Source: Paratractidigestivibacter sp003150175 (GTDB lineage: Bacteria; Actinomycetota; Coriobacteriia; Coriobacteriales; Atopobiaceae). From it: a stretch of 64,000 bases of DNA. The notes beneath the pieces were generated by a model. It ran no database searches. It was given only the letters and a program-made list of their open reading frames with translations, and was not told the DNA's origin. Of this stretch, positions 36,442-45,181 are shown piece after piece. The stretch lies in NCBI RefSeq assembly GCF_964283195.1, contig NZ_CAXYLH010000002.1, one strand, 5' to 3'. How positions within the stretch are numbered: the stretch's first letter is position 1; every line of letters begins with the position of its first letter. A program made the translations under genes and the position numbers.

Positions 36442-36722
36442 CCACAGGCGATGACGGGGAGAGTACCCGGGGTCGCGCGGCCACAAGAGAGCGGGGGTGC
36501 TGGGATCCCGCGACCGCGTCCCGGAGAAGATCACCCCCGAGCCGCGGCCCCAAAGCCGGCAGGAGGACCCCGCGTCCGCGTTTCTTGCCGTCGAGTAGGC
36601 GTCGCCGGGATTGGCCTCCGTCATGGGCCAGCCGAGTAACGCGGTGGATCCGCACGCTGGGTGGTCTCAAACGAAGTGTGACGTGAGCGCTTCGTCCCAG
36701 CAGTCGGGACGGGCGCTTTTTT
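36442..36722 (+). promoter_or_regulatory. T-box leader of ileS
   Basis: The leader has the AGTA bulge of stem I (36462-36465), an AGAGAG segment (36486-36491), and a specifier loop with ATC, an isoleucine codon, at 36530-36532 followed by A. The T-box segment TGGGTGGTCTC (36658-36668) offers TGGT to pair with the tRNA 3' end. A terminator hairpin (36686-36717) with a T run follows. Uncharged tRNA-Ile should favour the antiterminator and raise ileS expression. Confidence 0.75.
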
Positions 36723-36746
36723 GGTGCCCAGAAAGGGGTCACGCAA

Positions 36747-39560
36747 GTGGCGAACCAGTACAAGAAGACGACGAATCTCCCGCAGACGGGCTTCCCGATG
36801 CGCGCGAGCCTCGCCCAGAACGAGCCCAAGCGGCTCAAGCAGTGGGAGGACGACGACGTCTACTCCCAGCTGCTCAAGAAGAACGAGGGCCACAAGAAGT
36901 TCGTCCTGCACGATGGCCCCCCGTACGCCAACGGCCCGATCCACCTCGGCCACGCGCAGAACAAGATCTCCAAGGACATCATCAACCGCTATAAGTCCAT
37001 GCAGGGTTTCCAGACGCCGTACGTCCCCGGCTGGGACTGCCACGGCCAGCCCATCGAGCACAAGGTCGAGACCATCCTCGGGACCGAGAAGTTCAACCAG
37101 CTTCCCACCGAGAAGATCCGCGAGCTCTGCCGCAAGATGGCCGTCGAGCAGGTCGACACCCAGCGCCAGGGCTTCAAGCGCCTGGGCGTGCTGGCCGAGT
37201 GGGACAACCCCTACCTGACCTACGTCAACGACTACGACGCCACCGACGTCGAGATCTTCAAGGCAATCTTCGACCGCGGCGCCATCTACCGCGGACGCAA
37301 GCCGGTCCACTGGTGCTCCCACTGCCACACGGCGCTCGCCGAGGCCGAGATCGAGTACGGCGACGAGGTCAGCCCCGCCATCTTCGTCCGCTTCGAGATG
37401 ACGACCGTCCCGGCCGGCCTCGAGGCCTGGGCCGGCAAGCTCTGGGTCGACATCTGGACCACGACGCCGTGGACGCTTCCGGCCGACGACGCCGTCATCC
37501 TGCACCCCGAGGCGACCTACGTGGCCATCGTCCACGACGGCCACGCCGAGATCATGGCCGAGGCCCTCGTGGAGAAGGACTGCGCCAAGTTCGGCTACGG
37601 CGAGGTCGAGCTCGTCCGCGGCGCCGACGGCGAGCCCTGGCGCATGACGGGCACCGAGCTGTGCCACAACAAGTACAAGCAGCCGATCTTCGGCGACCAG
37701 GGAGTCGAGGGCGAGTTCATCTACGCCGACTACGTCACCCTCGAGGACGGCACCGGCGTCGTCCACACCGCGCCCGGCCACGGCGTCGACGACTACCTCG
37801 CCGGCATGAAGTTTAACATCCCCGTGGTCATGCCCGTCGACGACGACGGCCGCTTCTACAAGGGCGACGGCATGGGCACCGGCGGCCCCTGGTCCGGCAT
37901 GGAGGTCAACGAGGCCAACCCGAAGATCATCGAGTGGCTGCGCGAGCGCGGCACGCTGATCCTCCACGAGGACATCAACCACAGCTACCCGCACTGCTGG
38001 CGCTGCAAGCAGCCGGTCATCTTCCGCGCGACGAGCCAGTGGTTCGTCTCGATGGACAAGCCCATGACCGACGGCCGCTCGCTGCGCGAGGAGGCCACCG
38101 AGGCGCTCTCGCACGTCGACTTCTACCCGGCGCACGCCATCAAGCGCATCGGCTCCATGGTCGAGGGCCGTCCCGACTGGTGCATCTCCCGCCAGCGCAA
38201 CTGGGGCGTGCCGATCCCGGCCTACACCTGCCAGGACTGCGGCGAGACCGTCATGAACGACGACACGCTCGATAAGGTCATCGAGCTCTTCCGCGAGAAG
38301 GGCTCCGACGCCTGGTTCACCGACGCGCCCGAGAGCTATCTGGGCGACGCCTGCGTCTGCCCGAAGTGCGGCGGGCACCACCTCAAGGCCAACAAGGACA
38401 TCCTCGACGTCTGGTGGGACTCCGGCGTCTCGCACACCGCCGTGTGCAAGCACCGCGACTACCTCGCTTTCCCGGCCGACATGTACCTCGAGGGCTCCGA
38501 CCAGCACCGCGGCTGGTTCATGAGCTCGCTCATGACCTCGGTGGGCGCCTACGGCACGGCACCGTACAAGTCCGTGGTCTCCCAGGGCTTCACCCTGGAC
38601 GGCCAGGGCCGCAAGATGTCCAAGTCCCTCGGAAACGTCATCGACCCGAACGCCGAGTGCGACACCCGCGGCGCCGACGTCATGCGCCTGTGGGTCGCCT
38701 CCGTCGACACCTCCAACGACGTCCCCTGCGACGACACGATCCTCGCGCACGTCGGCGAGGCCTACCGCAAGATCCGCAACACCCTGCGCTTCCTTCTCGG
38801 CGAGATCGAGGGCCAGTTCGACCCCGCGACCGACGCCGTGGCCCTCGACGAGCTCACGGCCTACGACCAGCTCACGCTCGCCCGCATGTGCCAGGTCCAT
38901 CAGACCGTGACCGAGGCCTACGACGGCTACCGCTTCAACGTGGTCTACCGCAACCTCTACGACTACGTGACCGAGCTCTCCAACGGCTACCTCAACGCCA
39001 CCAAGGACCGCGTCTACTGCGGCCAGAAGGACGGCTTCGAGCGCCGCAGCGCGCTCACCGTCTGGGCGCAGATCCTGAGCATGCTCGTCCACGACCTCCA
39101 GCCGATCCTCGCCTTCACCTGCGACGAGGCCATGGCCTTCCTGCCCGCCTCCATGCGCGACGGCCAGGAGCGCGCGGCGCTGCTCGACTGGTACCAGGCT
39201 CCCTGGACCACCGACGAGGCCGCCCAGAAGCTCGCGGCTTACGAGCAGCTCACGGCCGCCCGCGACGCATTCACCAAGGCCTTCGAGGAGGCCAAGGAGT
39301 CCGGCGCCGTCACCGAGAACACGAGCCAGGCCGCGCGCGCGGCGCTGACCCTCACCGCCGACGCCGCCCAGGCGCTCGCGGGCGTCGACCTCGCCGAGGT
39401 CTTCGTCTGCTCCGCCGTCGAGGTCTCCGTGGGCGACGAGCTCGCCTGCTCCGTCGCTCCCGCCGACGGCCAGAAGTGCCCGCGCTGCTGGAACTACCGC
39501 CAGCTCGGCGCCGATGGCCTGTGCTGCCGCTGCCACGACGCCGTGGTCGCCCAGGAGTAG
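36747..39560 (+). CDS. ileS: Isoleucine-tRNA ligase
   Basis: The protein has 937 residues from GTG 36747, with AGAAAGGGG upstream. It charges tRNA-Ile. The class I signatures are HLGH in GPIHLGHAQNK (HIGH) and KMSKS in GRKMSKSLGN. The editing domain is present (WTTTPWTLPADDA). A C-terminal zinc finger, CPRCWNY...CCRC, matches the common bacterial enzyme. It is controlled by the T-box upstream and ends 4 bp before lspA. Confidence 0.97.
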   Translation: MANQYKKTTNLPQTGFPMRASLAQNEPKRLKQWEDDDVYSQLLKKNEGHKKFVLHDGPPYANGPIHLGHAQNKISKDIINRYKSMQGFQTPYVPGWDCHGQPIEHKVETILGTEKFNQLPTEKIRELCRKMAVEQVDTQRQGFKRLGVLAEWDNPYLTYVNDYDATDVEIFKAIFDRGAIYRGRKPVHWCSHCHTALAEAEIEYGDEVSPAIFVRFEMTTVPAGLEAWAGKLWVDIWTTTPWTLPADDAVILHPEATYVAIVHDGHAEIMAEALVEKDCAKFGYGEVELVRGADGEPWRMTGTELCHNKYKQPIFGDQGVEGEFIYADYVTLEDGTGVVHTAPGHGVDDYLAGMKFNIPVVMPVDDDGRFYKGDGMGTGGPWSGMEVNEANPKIIEWLRERGTLILHEDINHSYPHCWRCKQPVIFRATSQWFVSMDKPMTDGRSLREEATEALSHVDFYPAHAIKRIGSMVEGRPDWCISRQRNWGVPIPAYTCQDCGETVMNDDTLDKVIELFREKGSDAWFTDAPESYLGDACVCPKCGGHHLKANKDILDVWWDSGVSHTAVCKHRDYLAFPADMYLEGSDQHRGWFMSSLMTSVGAYGTAPYKSVVSQGFTLDGQGRKMSKSLGNVIDPNAECDTRGADVMRLWVASVDTSNDVPCDDTILAHVGEAYRKIRNTLRFLLGEIEGQFDPATDAVALDELTAYDQLTLARMCQVHQTVTEAYDGYRFNVVYRNLYDYVTELSNGYLNATKDRVYCGQKDGFERRSALTVWAQILSMLVHDLQPILAFTCDEAMAFLPASMRDGQERAALLDWYQAPWTTDEAAQKLAAYEQLTAARDAFTKAFEEAKESGAVTENTSQAARAALTLTADAAQALAGVDLAEVFVCSAVEVSVGDELACSVAPADGQKCPRCWNYRQLGADGLCCRCHDAVVAQE

Positions 39561-39564
39561 CCGC

Positions 39565-40083
39565 TTGGCCGCGCCGCTCAAAACCACGCCCGTCTCCCGC
39601 CGCCTCGGCACCCTCGCCGGGGCGGCGGCCCTCGTGGTCGCGCTCGACCAGCTCGTCAAGGTGTGGGCGCGCGCGTCTCTCGTCCCCGGCAGCCCCGTGA
39701 CGCTCATCCCGCACGTGATGGACTTGAGCCTCGTGTACAACACGGGCGCGGCCTTCTCGATGGGGGAGGGCAAGGGGCTGCTCTTCGTGCTCATCGCCGT
39801 CGCCATCGCCGCCGGCTGCGCCGTCCTCGCGTACAAGGAAGATACCCTTCCGTTGCCGCTCGCGGCCACGCTCGGCTGCGTGGCGGGCGGCGGCATCGGC
39901 AACGCGATCGACCGCGTCGTCGCCGGGCGCGTCACGGACTTCTTTGCCACCACGTTCATGGACTTCGCCGTGTTCAACGTGGCGGACATCTTCATCACCT
40001 GCGGCGTCCTCGTCGCCTTCGTGCTGTGGTGCCGCTGGGACCGCGCCCGCGAGGCGGCGGAATCCGCCCAAGCGGAGGCATAG
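39565..40083 (+). CDS. lspA: Lipoprotein signal peptidase
   Basis: The protein has 172 residues from TTG 39565, the first start after the ileS stop. It is an aspartyl protease in the membrane that removes signal peptides from prolipoproteins. Four hydrophobic segments are visible, with ALDQLVKVW, YNTGAAFSMGEG, GGGIGNAIDR (first catalytic Asp) and FNVADIFITCG (second catalytic Asp). It is coupled to ileS upstream and directly abuts the pseudouridine synthase gene, the usual lspA-rluD arrangement. Confidence 0.95.
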   Translation: MAAPLKTTPVSRRLGTLAGAAALVVALDQLVKVWARASLVPGSPVTLIPHVMDLSLVYNTGAAFSMGEGKGLLFVLIAVAIAAGCAVLAYKEDTLPLPLAATLGCVAGGGIGNAIDRVVAGRVTDFFATTFMDFAVFNVADIFITCGVLVAFVLWCRWDRAREAAESAQAEA

Positions 40084-41112
40084 ATGGCCGCGCGCATCGT
40101 GAACCTGCTCGTGGGGCCCGAGTCCGACGGCATGCGCCTGGACGCCTTCCTCGCCATGGCCGACGGCATGCCCTCGCGCTCCGCCTGCGCGAAGCTCGTC
40201 GAGAACGGCGCCGTCCAGATCAACACCTGCCCCGCTACCTCCAAGTCCGAGAAGGTCCTGCTCGGCGACCGGGTGCGCGCCGAGGTCGAGGAGGACGACG
40301 CGGCCGAGGCGTCCGGGCTTTTGGCCCCCAACCCCTACATCCCGCTGGACATCCGCTTCGAGGATGAGCATCTGCTCGTCATCTCGAAGCAGGCGGGGCT
40401 CGTCTGCCACCCCAGCCCGGGGCACGTCGACGACACCCTCGCCAACGCCCTCGTGGCCCATTGCGGCTACGGGCACCTCGGCATGCTCCAGGGGGAGGAG
40501 CGCCCCGGCATCGTGCACCGCCTCGACATGGACACCTCCGGCCTCATGGTCACCGCCAAGGACGACGCCACGCAGAAGGCGCTCCAGGACCTCATCCGCA
40601 TGCGCGTGCTCGACCGCCGCTACATCACGCTCGTCCAGGGCTACATGGCCCGCGACGAGGACACCATTGTCACGGGCATCGCCCGCTCCACGCGCGACCG
40701 CCTGCGCATGACGGTCTCCGACGCGCCCGGCGCGCGCGAGGCCATCACCACCTACCGGACGCTCGAGCGCTTCGAGGCGGGGCGTCGCGACGAGGGCTAC
40801 AGCCTCATCGAGTGCCACCTCTACACCGGGCGCACCCACCAGATCCGCGTCCACATGCGCCACGTCGGCCACCAGCTCGTCGGCGATCAGCTCTACGGCC
40901 GCGGGGACGACCGCGTGAATCTCGGTCTGCGCAGGCAGTTCCTCCACTCGTGGAGCATCGCTTTCGACCATCCCGCGACCGGCGAGCGAATCGAGCGTCG
41001 CGACCGCCTTCCCGAGGACCTACTCGCTATACTTGAACAGATAAAGGAGCGCTCGATGGGGCGCACCGAGGCCGGCGAGCAGATCTGCCCGCTGCTCGGC
41101 TGCGACGACTGA
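40084..41112 (+). CDS. RluA family pseudouridine synthase (RluD-like)
   Basis: The protein has 342 residues. An N-terminal S4 RNA-binding domain (MRLDAFLAM...SRSACAKLVENGAVQIN) precedes the catalytic domain with IVHRLDMDTSGLMV, where the Asp after HRL is the nucleophile, and YTGRTHQIRVHM. It isomerises uridine in rRNA; target specificity cannot be settled by eye. It has ATG directly after the lspA stop. Confidence 0.93.
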   Translation: MAARIVNLLVGPESDGMRLDAFLAMADGMPSRSACAKLVENGAVQINTCPATSKSEKVLLGDRVRAEVEEDDAAEASGLLAPNPYIPLDIRFEDEHLLVISKQAGLVCHPSPGHVDDTLANALVAHCGYGHLGMLQGEERPGIVHRLDMDTSGLMVTAKDDATQKALQDLIRMRVLDRRYITLVQGYMARDEDTIVTGIARSTRDRLRMTVSDAPGAREAITTYRTLERFEAGRRDEGYSLIECHLYTGRTHQIRVHMRHVGHQLVGDQLYGRGDDRVNLGLRRQFLHSWSIAFDHPATGERIERRDRLPEDLLAILEQIKERSMGRTEAGEQICPLLGCDD

Positions 41113-41160
41113 GCCCTCCTTGAGGGAACGTAAACGTCGCCGTCCGAGGAGCGCTCGCAT

Positions 41161-42456
41161 ATGGACTTCGCAAGGCTCGGCCTCACGCCGATCGTGATCT
41201 TCAACCTGATCATCTGGCTCTTCTTCACGCTCGCGTACTTCTATCAGATGGTCTACATCATCCGCGTGCTCATGCGCGGCACGGTGAAGCTCCCCGAGGC
41301 AAAGAAGAACCACCGCTACGCGTTCTTCATCGCCGCCCACAACGAGGAGCCGGTCATCGGCAACCTCGTGCGCTCCATCCTCTCGCAGGACTACCCGCGC
41401 GAGCTCGTCGACTGCTTCGTCGTCTGCGACTCCTGCACCGACAACACCCACGCCGAGGCGGAGGCCGCCGGCGCCATCACCTGGGACCGCAACGACCTCG
41501 CGCGCAAGGGCAAGAGCTGGGTCATGGACTATGGCTTCGACCGCATCCTCAACGAGTACGGCGATAAGTACGAGGCCTTCATCGTCATGGACGCCGACAA
41601 CATCATCGCGCCCGACTACCTCAAGATCATGAACCAGGCCTTCGACGCCGGCTACCTCGTCTGCACGAGCTACCGCAATTCGAAGAACTTCGACTCCAGC
41701 TGGATCAGCTCCGCCTACGCCACCTGGTTCCTGCGCGAGGCCAAGTTCCTCAACAACGCCCGCATGATGGTCGGCACGAGCTGCGCCATCTCCGGCTCCG
41801 GCTGGATGGTCTCCGAGAAGATAGTCCGCGGCATGCACGGCTGGGACTTCCACACCCTCACCGAGGACATCCAGTTCTCCACCTTCTGCTGCGCGCACAA
41901 CATCCAGATCGGCTTCGCGCCCGCCGAGTTCTTCGACGAGCAGCCGCTGACCTTCAAGGCCTCTTGGACGCAGCGCATGCGCTGGACCAAGGGCTTCTAC
42001 CAGGTCTTCTTCTCGTACAACCGCGACCTGCTCAAGGGTATTCGCAAGGGTCAGTTCGCCTCCTACGACATGCTGATGACCATCGCCCCCGGCATGATCT
42101 TGACGCTGCTCTCGTTCTTCGTGAACGCCGTCTACCTCATCGTGGGCTCGCTTTCCCACGGCTTCATCGCGACCGAGGGCGAGCTCTCCATGTGCGTCGG
42201 CTCGCTCATCATGACCTTCGCCTCGATGTACGTCGTGTTCTTCCTGCTCGCCGTGATCACCACGATCTCGGAGCGCAAGCACATCCACGCAAAGAAGAAG
42301 TGGCGCATCTTCACGAACCTCTTCACGTTCCCGATCTTCATGATGACCTACATCCCCATCACGGTCGCTGCGCTCTTCAAGAAGGTCGAGTGGGTCCCCA
42401 CCAAGCACGACATCGCCGTCAACTTCGACGAGGTCATGTCCGAGGGCGCGAAGTAA
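41161..42456 (+). CDS. Processive family 2 glycosyltransferase, membrane-bound
   Basis: The protein has 431 residues. One N-terminal membrane helix (about 8-35), then a GT2 domain: IAAHNEEPVIGNLV, MDADNIIAP (metal-binding DxD), TLTEDIQFS and QRMRW, the Q(Q/R)xRW motif of processive enzymes such as cellulose, chitin or hyaluronan synthases. Three membrane segments end the protein. It probably makes a surface polysaccharide from a UDP-sugar. No PilZ domain is present. It stands alone, with no polysaccharide export genes in view. Confidence 0.88.
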   Translation: MDFARLGLTPIVIFNLIIWLFFTLAYFYQMVYIIRVLMRGTVKLPEAKKNHRYAFFIAAHNEEPVIGNLVRSILSQDYPRELVDCFVVCDSCTDNTHAEAEAAGAITWDRNDLARKGKSWVMDYGFDRILNEYGDKYEAFIVMDADNIIAPDYLKIMNQAFDAGYLVCTSYRNSKNFDSSWISSAYATWFLREAKFLNNARMMVGTSCAISGSGWMVSEKIVRGMHGWDFHTLTEDIQFSTFCCAHNIQIGFAPAEFFDEQPLTFKASWTQRMRWTKGFYQVFFSYNRDLLKGIRKGQFASYDMLMTIAPGMILTLLSFFVNAVYLIVGSLSHGFIATEGELSMCVGSLIMTFASMYVVFFLLAVITTISERKHIHAKKKWRIFTNLFTFPIFMMTYIPITVAALFKKVEWVPTKHDIAVNFDEVMSEGAK

Positions 42457-42880
42457 CCCCCAGCTCCTCGCTCCGCCGCGCCCCTTCGGTCCTTCCCTTT
42501 GAGCTACGGACAGTCCTCTTCGCACGGAGGCCACATTAAGTGGCCTCCGGCTCATGCGGAACTAGCTCAAAGGGAAGGACCGAAGGGGCGCTTTGTGTTC
42601 TTCGGCTTGACGTGGCCCCTTGGGCGCCTGCGCTATGTTTGTCGCGAGTTCCGCATGAGCCGGATGTGACTTAATGTCACGTCTTTGCGAACAGGACTGC
42701 CCGAGCAGCAAACATGACGGGCCCGGCAAAGGAGCTTCCTAGATGTTATGCAGGCAGACAAAAAGGCAGCTCAATGGGTATTTATTGTCGTTGGGCCATG
42801 GGTGTGACTCGATGCTACAATACCGTGCAATATGGCCGAGTCTGGGCCTGCGGCAGCGCAGGCGAAGGGAGTTATACCGT
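42457..42880. repeat. Inverted-repeat region between the glycosyltransferase and IMP dehydrogenase genes
   Basis: A perfect 28-bp inverted repeat has arms 42478-42505 and 42564-42591. Inside is a 53-bp unit (42511-42563) that recurs in inverted, diverged form at 42647-42699 with 44 of 53 positions the same. The stem around ATTAA differs between the copies but still pairs: CCAC/GTGG in one, TGAC/GTCA in the other. There is no gene here. TACAAT at 42816-42821 is a possible -10 element for the downstream gene. Confidence 0.75.
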
Positions 42881-44395
42881 ATGGCAACGTTCTTCGAGGG
42901 AGAATCGCACACCTTCTCTGAGTACCTGCTCGTCCCCGGTTATTCCTCGGCGGAGAACATCCCCGCCAACGTCTCGCTGAAGACCCCGCTGTGCAAGTTC
43001 AAGCGCGGCGAGGAGTCCCCGATCACCCTGAACGTCCCCATGGTGTCCGCCATCATGCAGTCGGTCTCCGGCCCCAAGCTCGCCATCGCGCTGGCCCAGG
43101 AAGGCGGCATCTCGTTCATCTACGGCTCCCAGACCGCCGAGTCCGAGGCCGCCATGGTCCGCGAGGTGAAGGCCTATAAGGCCGGCTTTGTTGTTTCCGA
43201 CTCCACGCTCACCCCGGACATGACGCTCGCCGAGGTCCTCGAGCTCCTGGACAAGACCGGCCACTCCACGATGCCCGTCACCGAGGACGGCTCGCCCCAC
43301 GGCAAGTTTTGCGGCATCGTCACCTCGCGCGACTACCGCGTCTCGCGCGATTCCCGCGACCGTAAGGTCAAGGAGTTCATGACCCCGGCAGACAAAGTCG
43401 TCTGCGCCGAGGACGGCACCTCCCTCAAGGTCGCCAACGACCTCATCTGGGAGCACAAGCTCAACACTCTGCCCATCGTGAGCAAGGACGGTCACCTCGT
43501 CGCGCTCGTCTTCCGCAAGGACTACGACTCCCACAAGAGCCGCCCGAACGAGCTGCTCGACTCCTCCAAGCGCTACCTCGTTGGCGCCGGCATCAACACC
43601 CGCGACTACGCCGACCGCGTGCCCAAGCTCATCGACGCGGGCGCCGACGTGCTCTGCATCGACTCCTCCGAGGGCTTCAGCGAGTGGCAGAAGCGCACCA
43701 TCGAGTGGATCCGCGACAACTACGGCGACGACGTCAAGGTCGGCGCCGGTAACGTTGTCGACGCCGAGGGCTTCCGCTTCCTCGCCGACTGCGGCGCGGA
43801 CTTCATCAAGGTCGGCATCGGCGGCGGCTCCATCTGCATCACCCGCGAGACCAAGGGCATCGGCCGCGGCCAGGCGACCGCGCTCATCGACGTCTGCCGC
43901 GCCCGCGACGAGTACTACGAGGAGACCGGCGTCTACGTCCCTGTGTGCTCCGATGGCGGCATCGTCTACGACTACCATATGACGCTCGCGCTGGCCATGG
44001 GCGCCGACTTCATGATGCTCGGCCGCTATTTCGCGCGCTTCGACGAGTCTCCGACCGAGCGCGTCAACGTCAACGGCCAGTACATGAAGGAGTACTGGGG
44101 CGAGGGCTCGGCGCGCGCCCGCAACTGGCAGCGCTACGACCTCGGCGGCGCGGCGAAGCTCAGCTTCGTCGAGGGCGTCGACTCCTACGTGCCCTACGCC
44201 GGCACCCTGCACGACGGCGTCAACAGCACGCTCTATAAGGTCAAATCGACCATGTGCAACTGCGGCGCCAACTCCATCCCCGAGCTGCAGGAGAAGGCTC
44301 GCCTCACGCTGGTGTCCTCCGTTTCGATCGTCGAGGGCGGCGCCCACGACGTCGTCGTCAAGGACCAGAGTCACCAGAGCGTGAGCTACCGCTAA
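42881..44395 (+). CDS. guaB: IMP dehydrogenase
   Basis: The protein has 504 residues from ATG 42881 (GAAGGGA upstream). It oxidises IMP to XMP with NAD, the first committed step to GMP. A TIM barrel is interrupted by two CBS domains (about 105-225; CGIVTSRDYR, LNTLPIVSKDGHLVALV). The active loop is GIGGGSICITRETKG with Cys319; the more common form is GIGPGSICTTR, so this is a variant clade. EYWGEGS and NWQRY form the flap. A strong terminator follows. Confidence 0.92.
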   Translation: MATFFEGESHTFSEYLLVPGYSSAENIPANVSLKTPLCKFKRGEESPITLNVPMVSAIMQSVSGPKLAIALAQEGGISFIYGSQTAESEAAMVREVKAYKAGFVVSDSTLTPDMTLAEVLELLDKTGHSTMPVTEDGSPHGKFCGIVTSRDYRVSRDSRDRKVKEFMTPADKVVCAEDGTSLKVANDLIWEHKLNTLPIVSKDGHLVALVFRKDYDSHKSRPNELLDSSKRYLVGAGINTRDYADRVPKLIDAGADVLCIDSSEGFSEWQKRTIEWIRDNYGDDVKVGAGNVVDAEGFRFLADCGADFIKVGIGGGSICITRETKGIGRGQATALIDVCRARDEYYEETGVYVPVCSDGGIVYDYHMTLALAMGADFMMLGRYFARFDESPTERVNVNGQYMKEYWGEGSARARNWQRYDLGGAAKLSFVEGVDSYVPYAGTLHDGVNSTLYKVKSTMCNCGANSIPELQEKARLTLVSSVSIVEGGAHDVVVKDQSHQSVSYR

Positions 44396-44425
44396 GGCAA
44401 ACTCGAAAACCATTGTTTGACATCG

Positions 44426-44456
44426 CCCCGGGGCCCTTGCGGCCCCGGGGCTTTTT
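44426..44456 (+). terminator. IMP dehydrogenase terminator
   Basis: CCCCGGGGCC and GGCCCCGGGG pair around a 5-nt loop, then CTTTTT. Confidence 0.92.
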
Positions 44457-44487
44457 GTCGACTCTTTGAAGGCGACGGGAATCCGTA

Positions 44488-44527
44488 TTGACAGCGAGCT
44501 CGATAAGATCAAAATGAACATCGTTCA
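44488..44527 (+). promoter_or_regulatory. Promoter and operator of the TetR regulator gene
   Basis: A perfect TTGACA is at 44488-44493. The -10 box is poorly defined, near CAAAAT. TGAACATCGTTCA (44515-44527) has 5-bp arms and lies in the initial transcribed region. The same AAAATGAACA..GTTCA sequence recurs at 45142-45158. Confidence 0.65.
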
Positions 44528-44543
44528 CATTGGAGGTGGCACG

Positions 44544-45101
44544 ATGAACACGGTCGTTACATCCAAAGAGGAGATCTTGAAGAAGAGCCGCGAGCTTATC
44601 CAGGAGAACGGATGGGCTTCGGTCAATATCCGCTCGGTCGCCGCCGCCTGCGGTGTTTCGGTGGGTTCCATCTACAACTACTTCGAGTCGAAGTCGGCCC
44701 TGGTGAGCGCCACCGTCGAGAGCGTCTGGGAAGACATCTTCCATCGTCCGGACGATGAGGCCGTCTTTGCGGACACGCTTTCGTGCGTCAAGTGGATGTT
44801 CGGGCAGCTCGGGTACGGCTGCGATCGATACCCGGGCTTCTTTACGCACCACTCGCTGGGGTTCATGCAACAGGACGCGGCGGACGGCAAGCGGCAGATG
44901 CGTCAGGCATGGCTGCACATCCTCGACGAGCTTAAGGCGGTGCTGCTGCGGGACCCGAAGGTTCGCGCGGGCGCCTTTACCGGGGACCTTACGGCAGACG
45001 CCTTCGCTCAGGTGCTCTTCTCGCTTATGCTCTCGGCTGCCGTGAGGCAGGACTTCGACTCCTCTGCGGTTCTGGAGATCGTGCGTCGAACCATCTACTG
45101 A
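44544..45101 (+). CDS. TetR/AcrR family transcriptional regulator
   Basis: The protein has 185 residues from ATG 44544 (GGAGGTGG upstream). The N-terminal helix-turn-helix is typical of TetR: EILKKSRELIQENGWASVNIRSVAAACGV, then SVGSIYNYFESKSAL. The C-terminal ligand domain is unassigned. Matching dyads before this gene and before the membrane-protein gene at 45182 suggest that it represses both. A terminator separates the two genes, so each has its own promoter. Confidence 0.92.
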   Translation: MNTVVTSKEEILKKSRELIQENGWASVNIRSVAAACGVSVGSIYNYFESKSALVSATVESVWEDIFHRPDDEAVFADTLSCVKWMFGQLGYGCDRYPGFFTHHSLGFMQQDAADGKRQMRQAWLHILDELKAVLLRDPKVRAGAFTGDLTADAFAQVLFSLMLSAAVRQDFDSSAVLEIVRRTIY

Positions 45102-45107
45102 AAAAGC

Positions 45108-45134
45108 ACCCGCGAGCAGGCGGGTCTTTTTTTT
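45108..45134 (+). terminator. tetR gene terminator
   Basis: ACCCGC and GCGGGT form the stem, followed by eight T. Confidence 0.88.
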
Positions 45135-45141
45135 CGCCACC

Positions 45142-45158
45142 AAAATGAACAATGTTCA
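45142..45158 (+). promoter_or_regulatory. TetR operator before the membrane-protein gene
   Basis: TGAACAATGTTCA (45146-45158) is a perfect dyad with 6-bp arms, preceded by AAAA as in the copy at 44511. It lies 24 bp before the ATG. Confidence 0.65.
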
Positions 45159-45181
45159 ACTTATTCGGTTAGGAGAATTTG

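Noticed and set aside
36621..40331. Open frame of over 1200 codons on the minus strand opposite ileS, lspA and the pseudouridine synthase
   Set aside because: High GC makes long antisense frames common. The translation is low-complexity Val/Ala/Asp/Leu with no family signal, while the plus-strand genes carry clear motifs.
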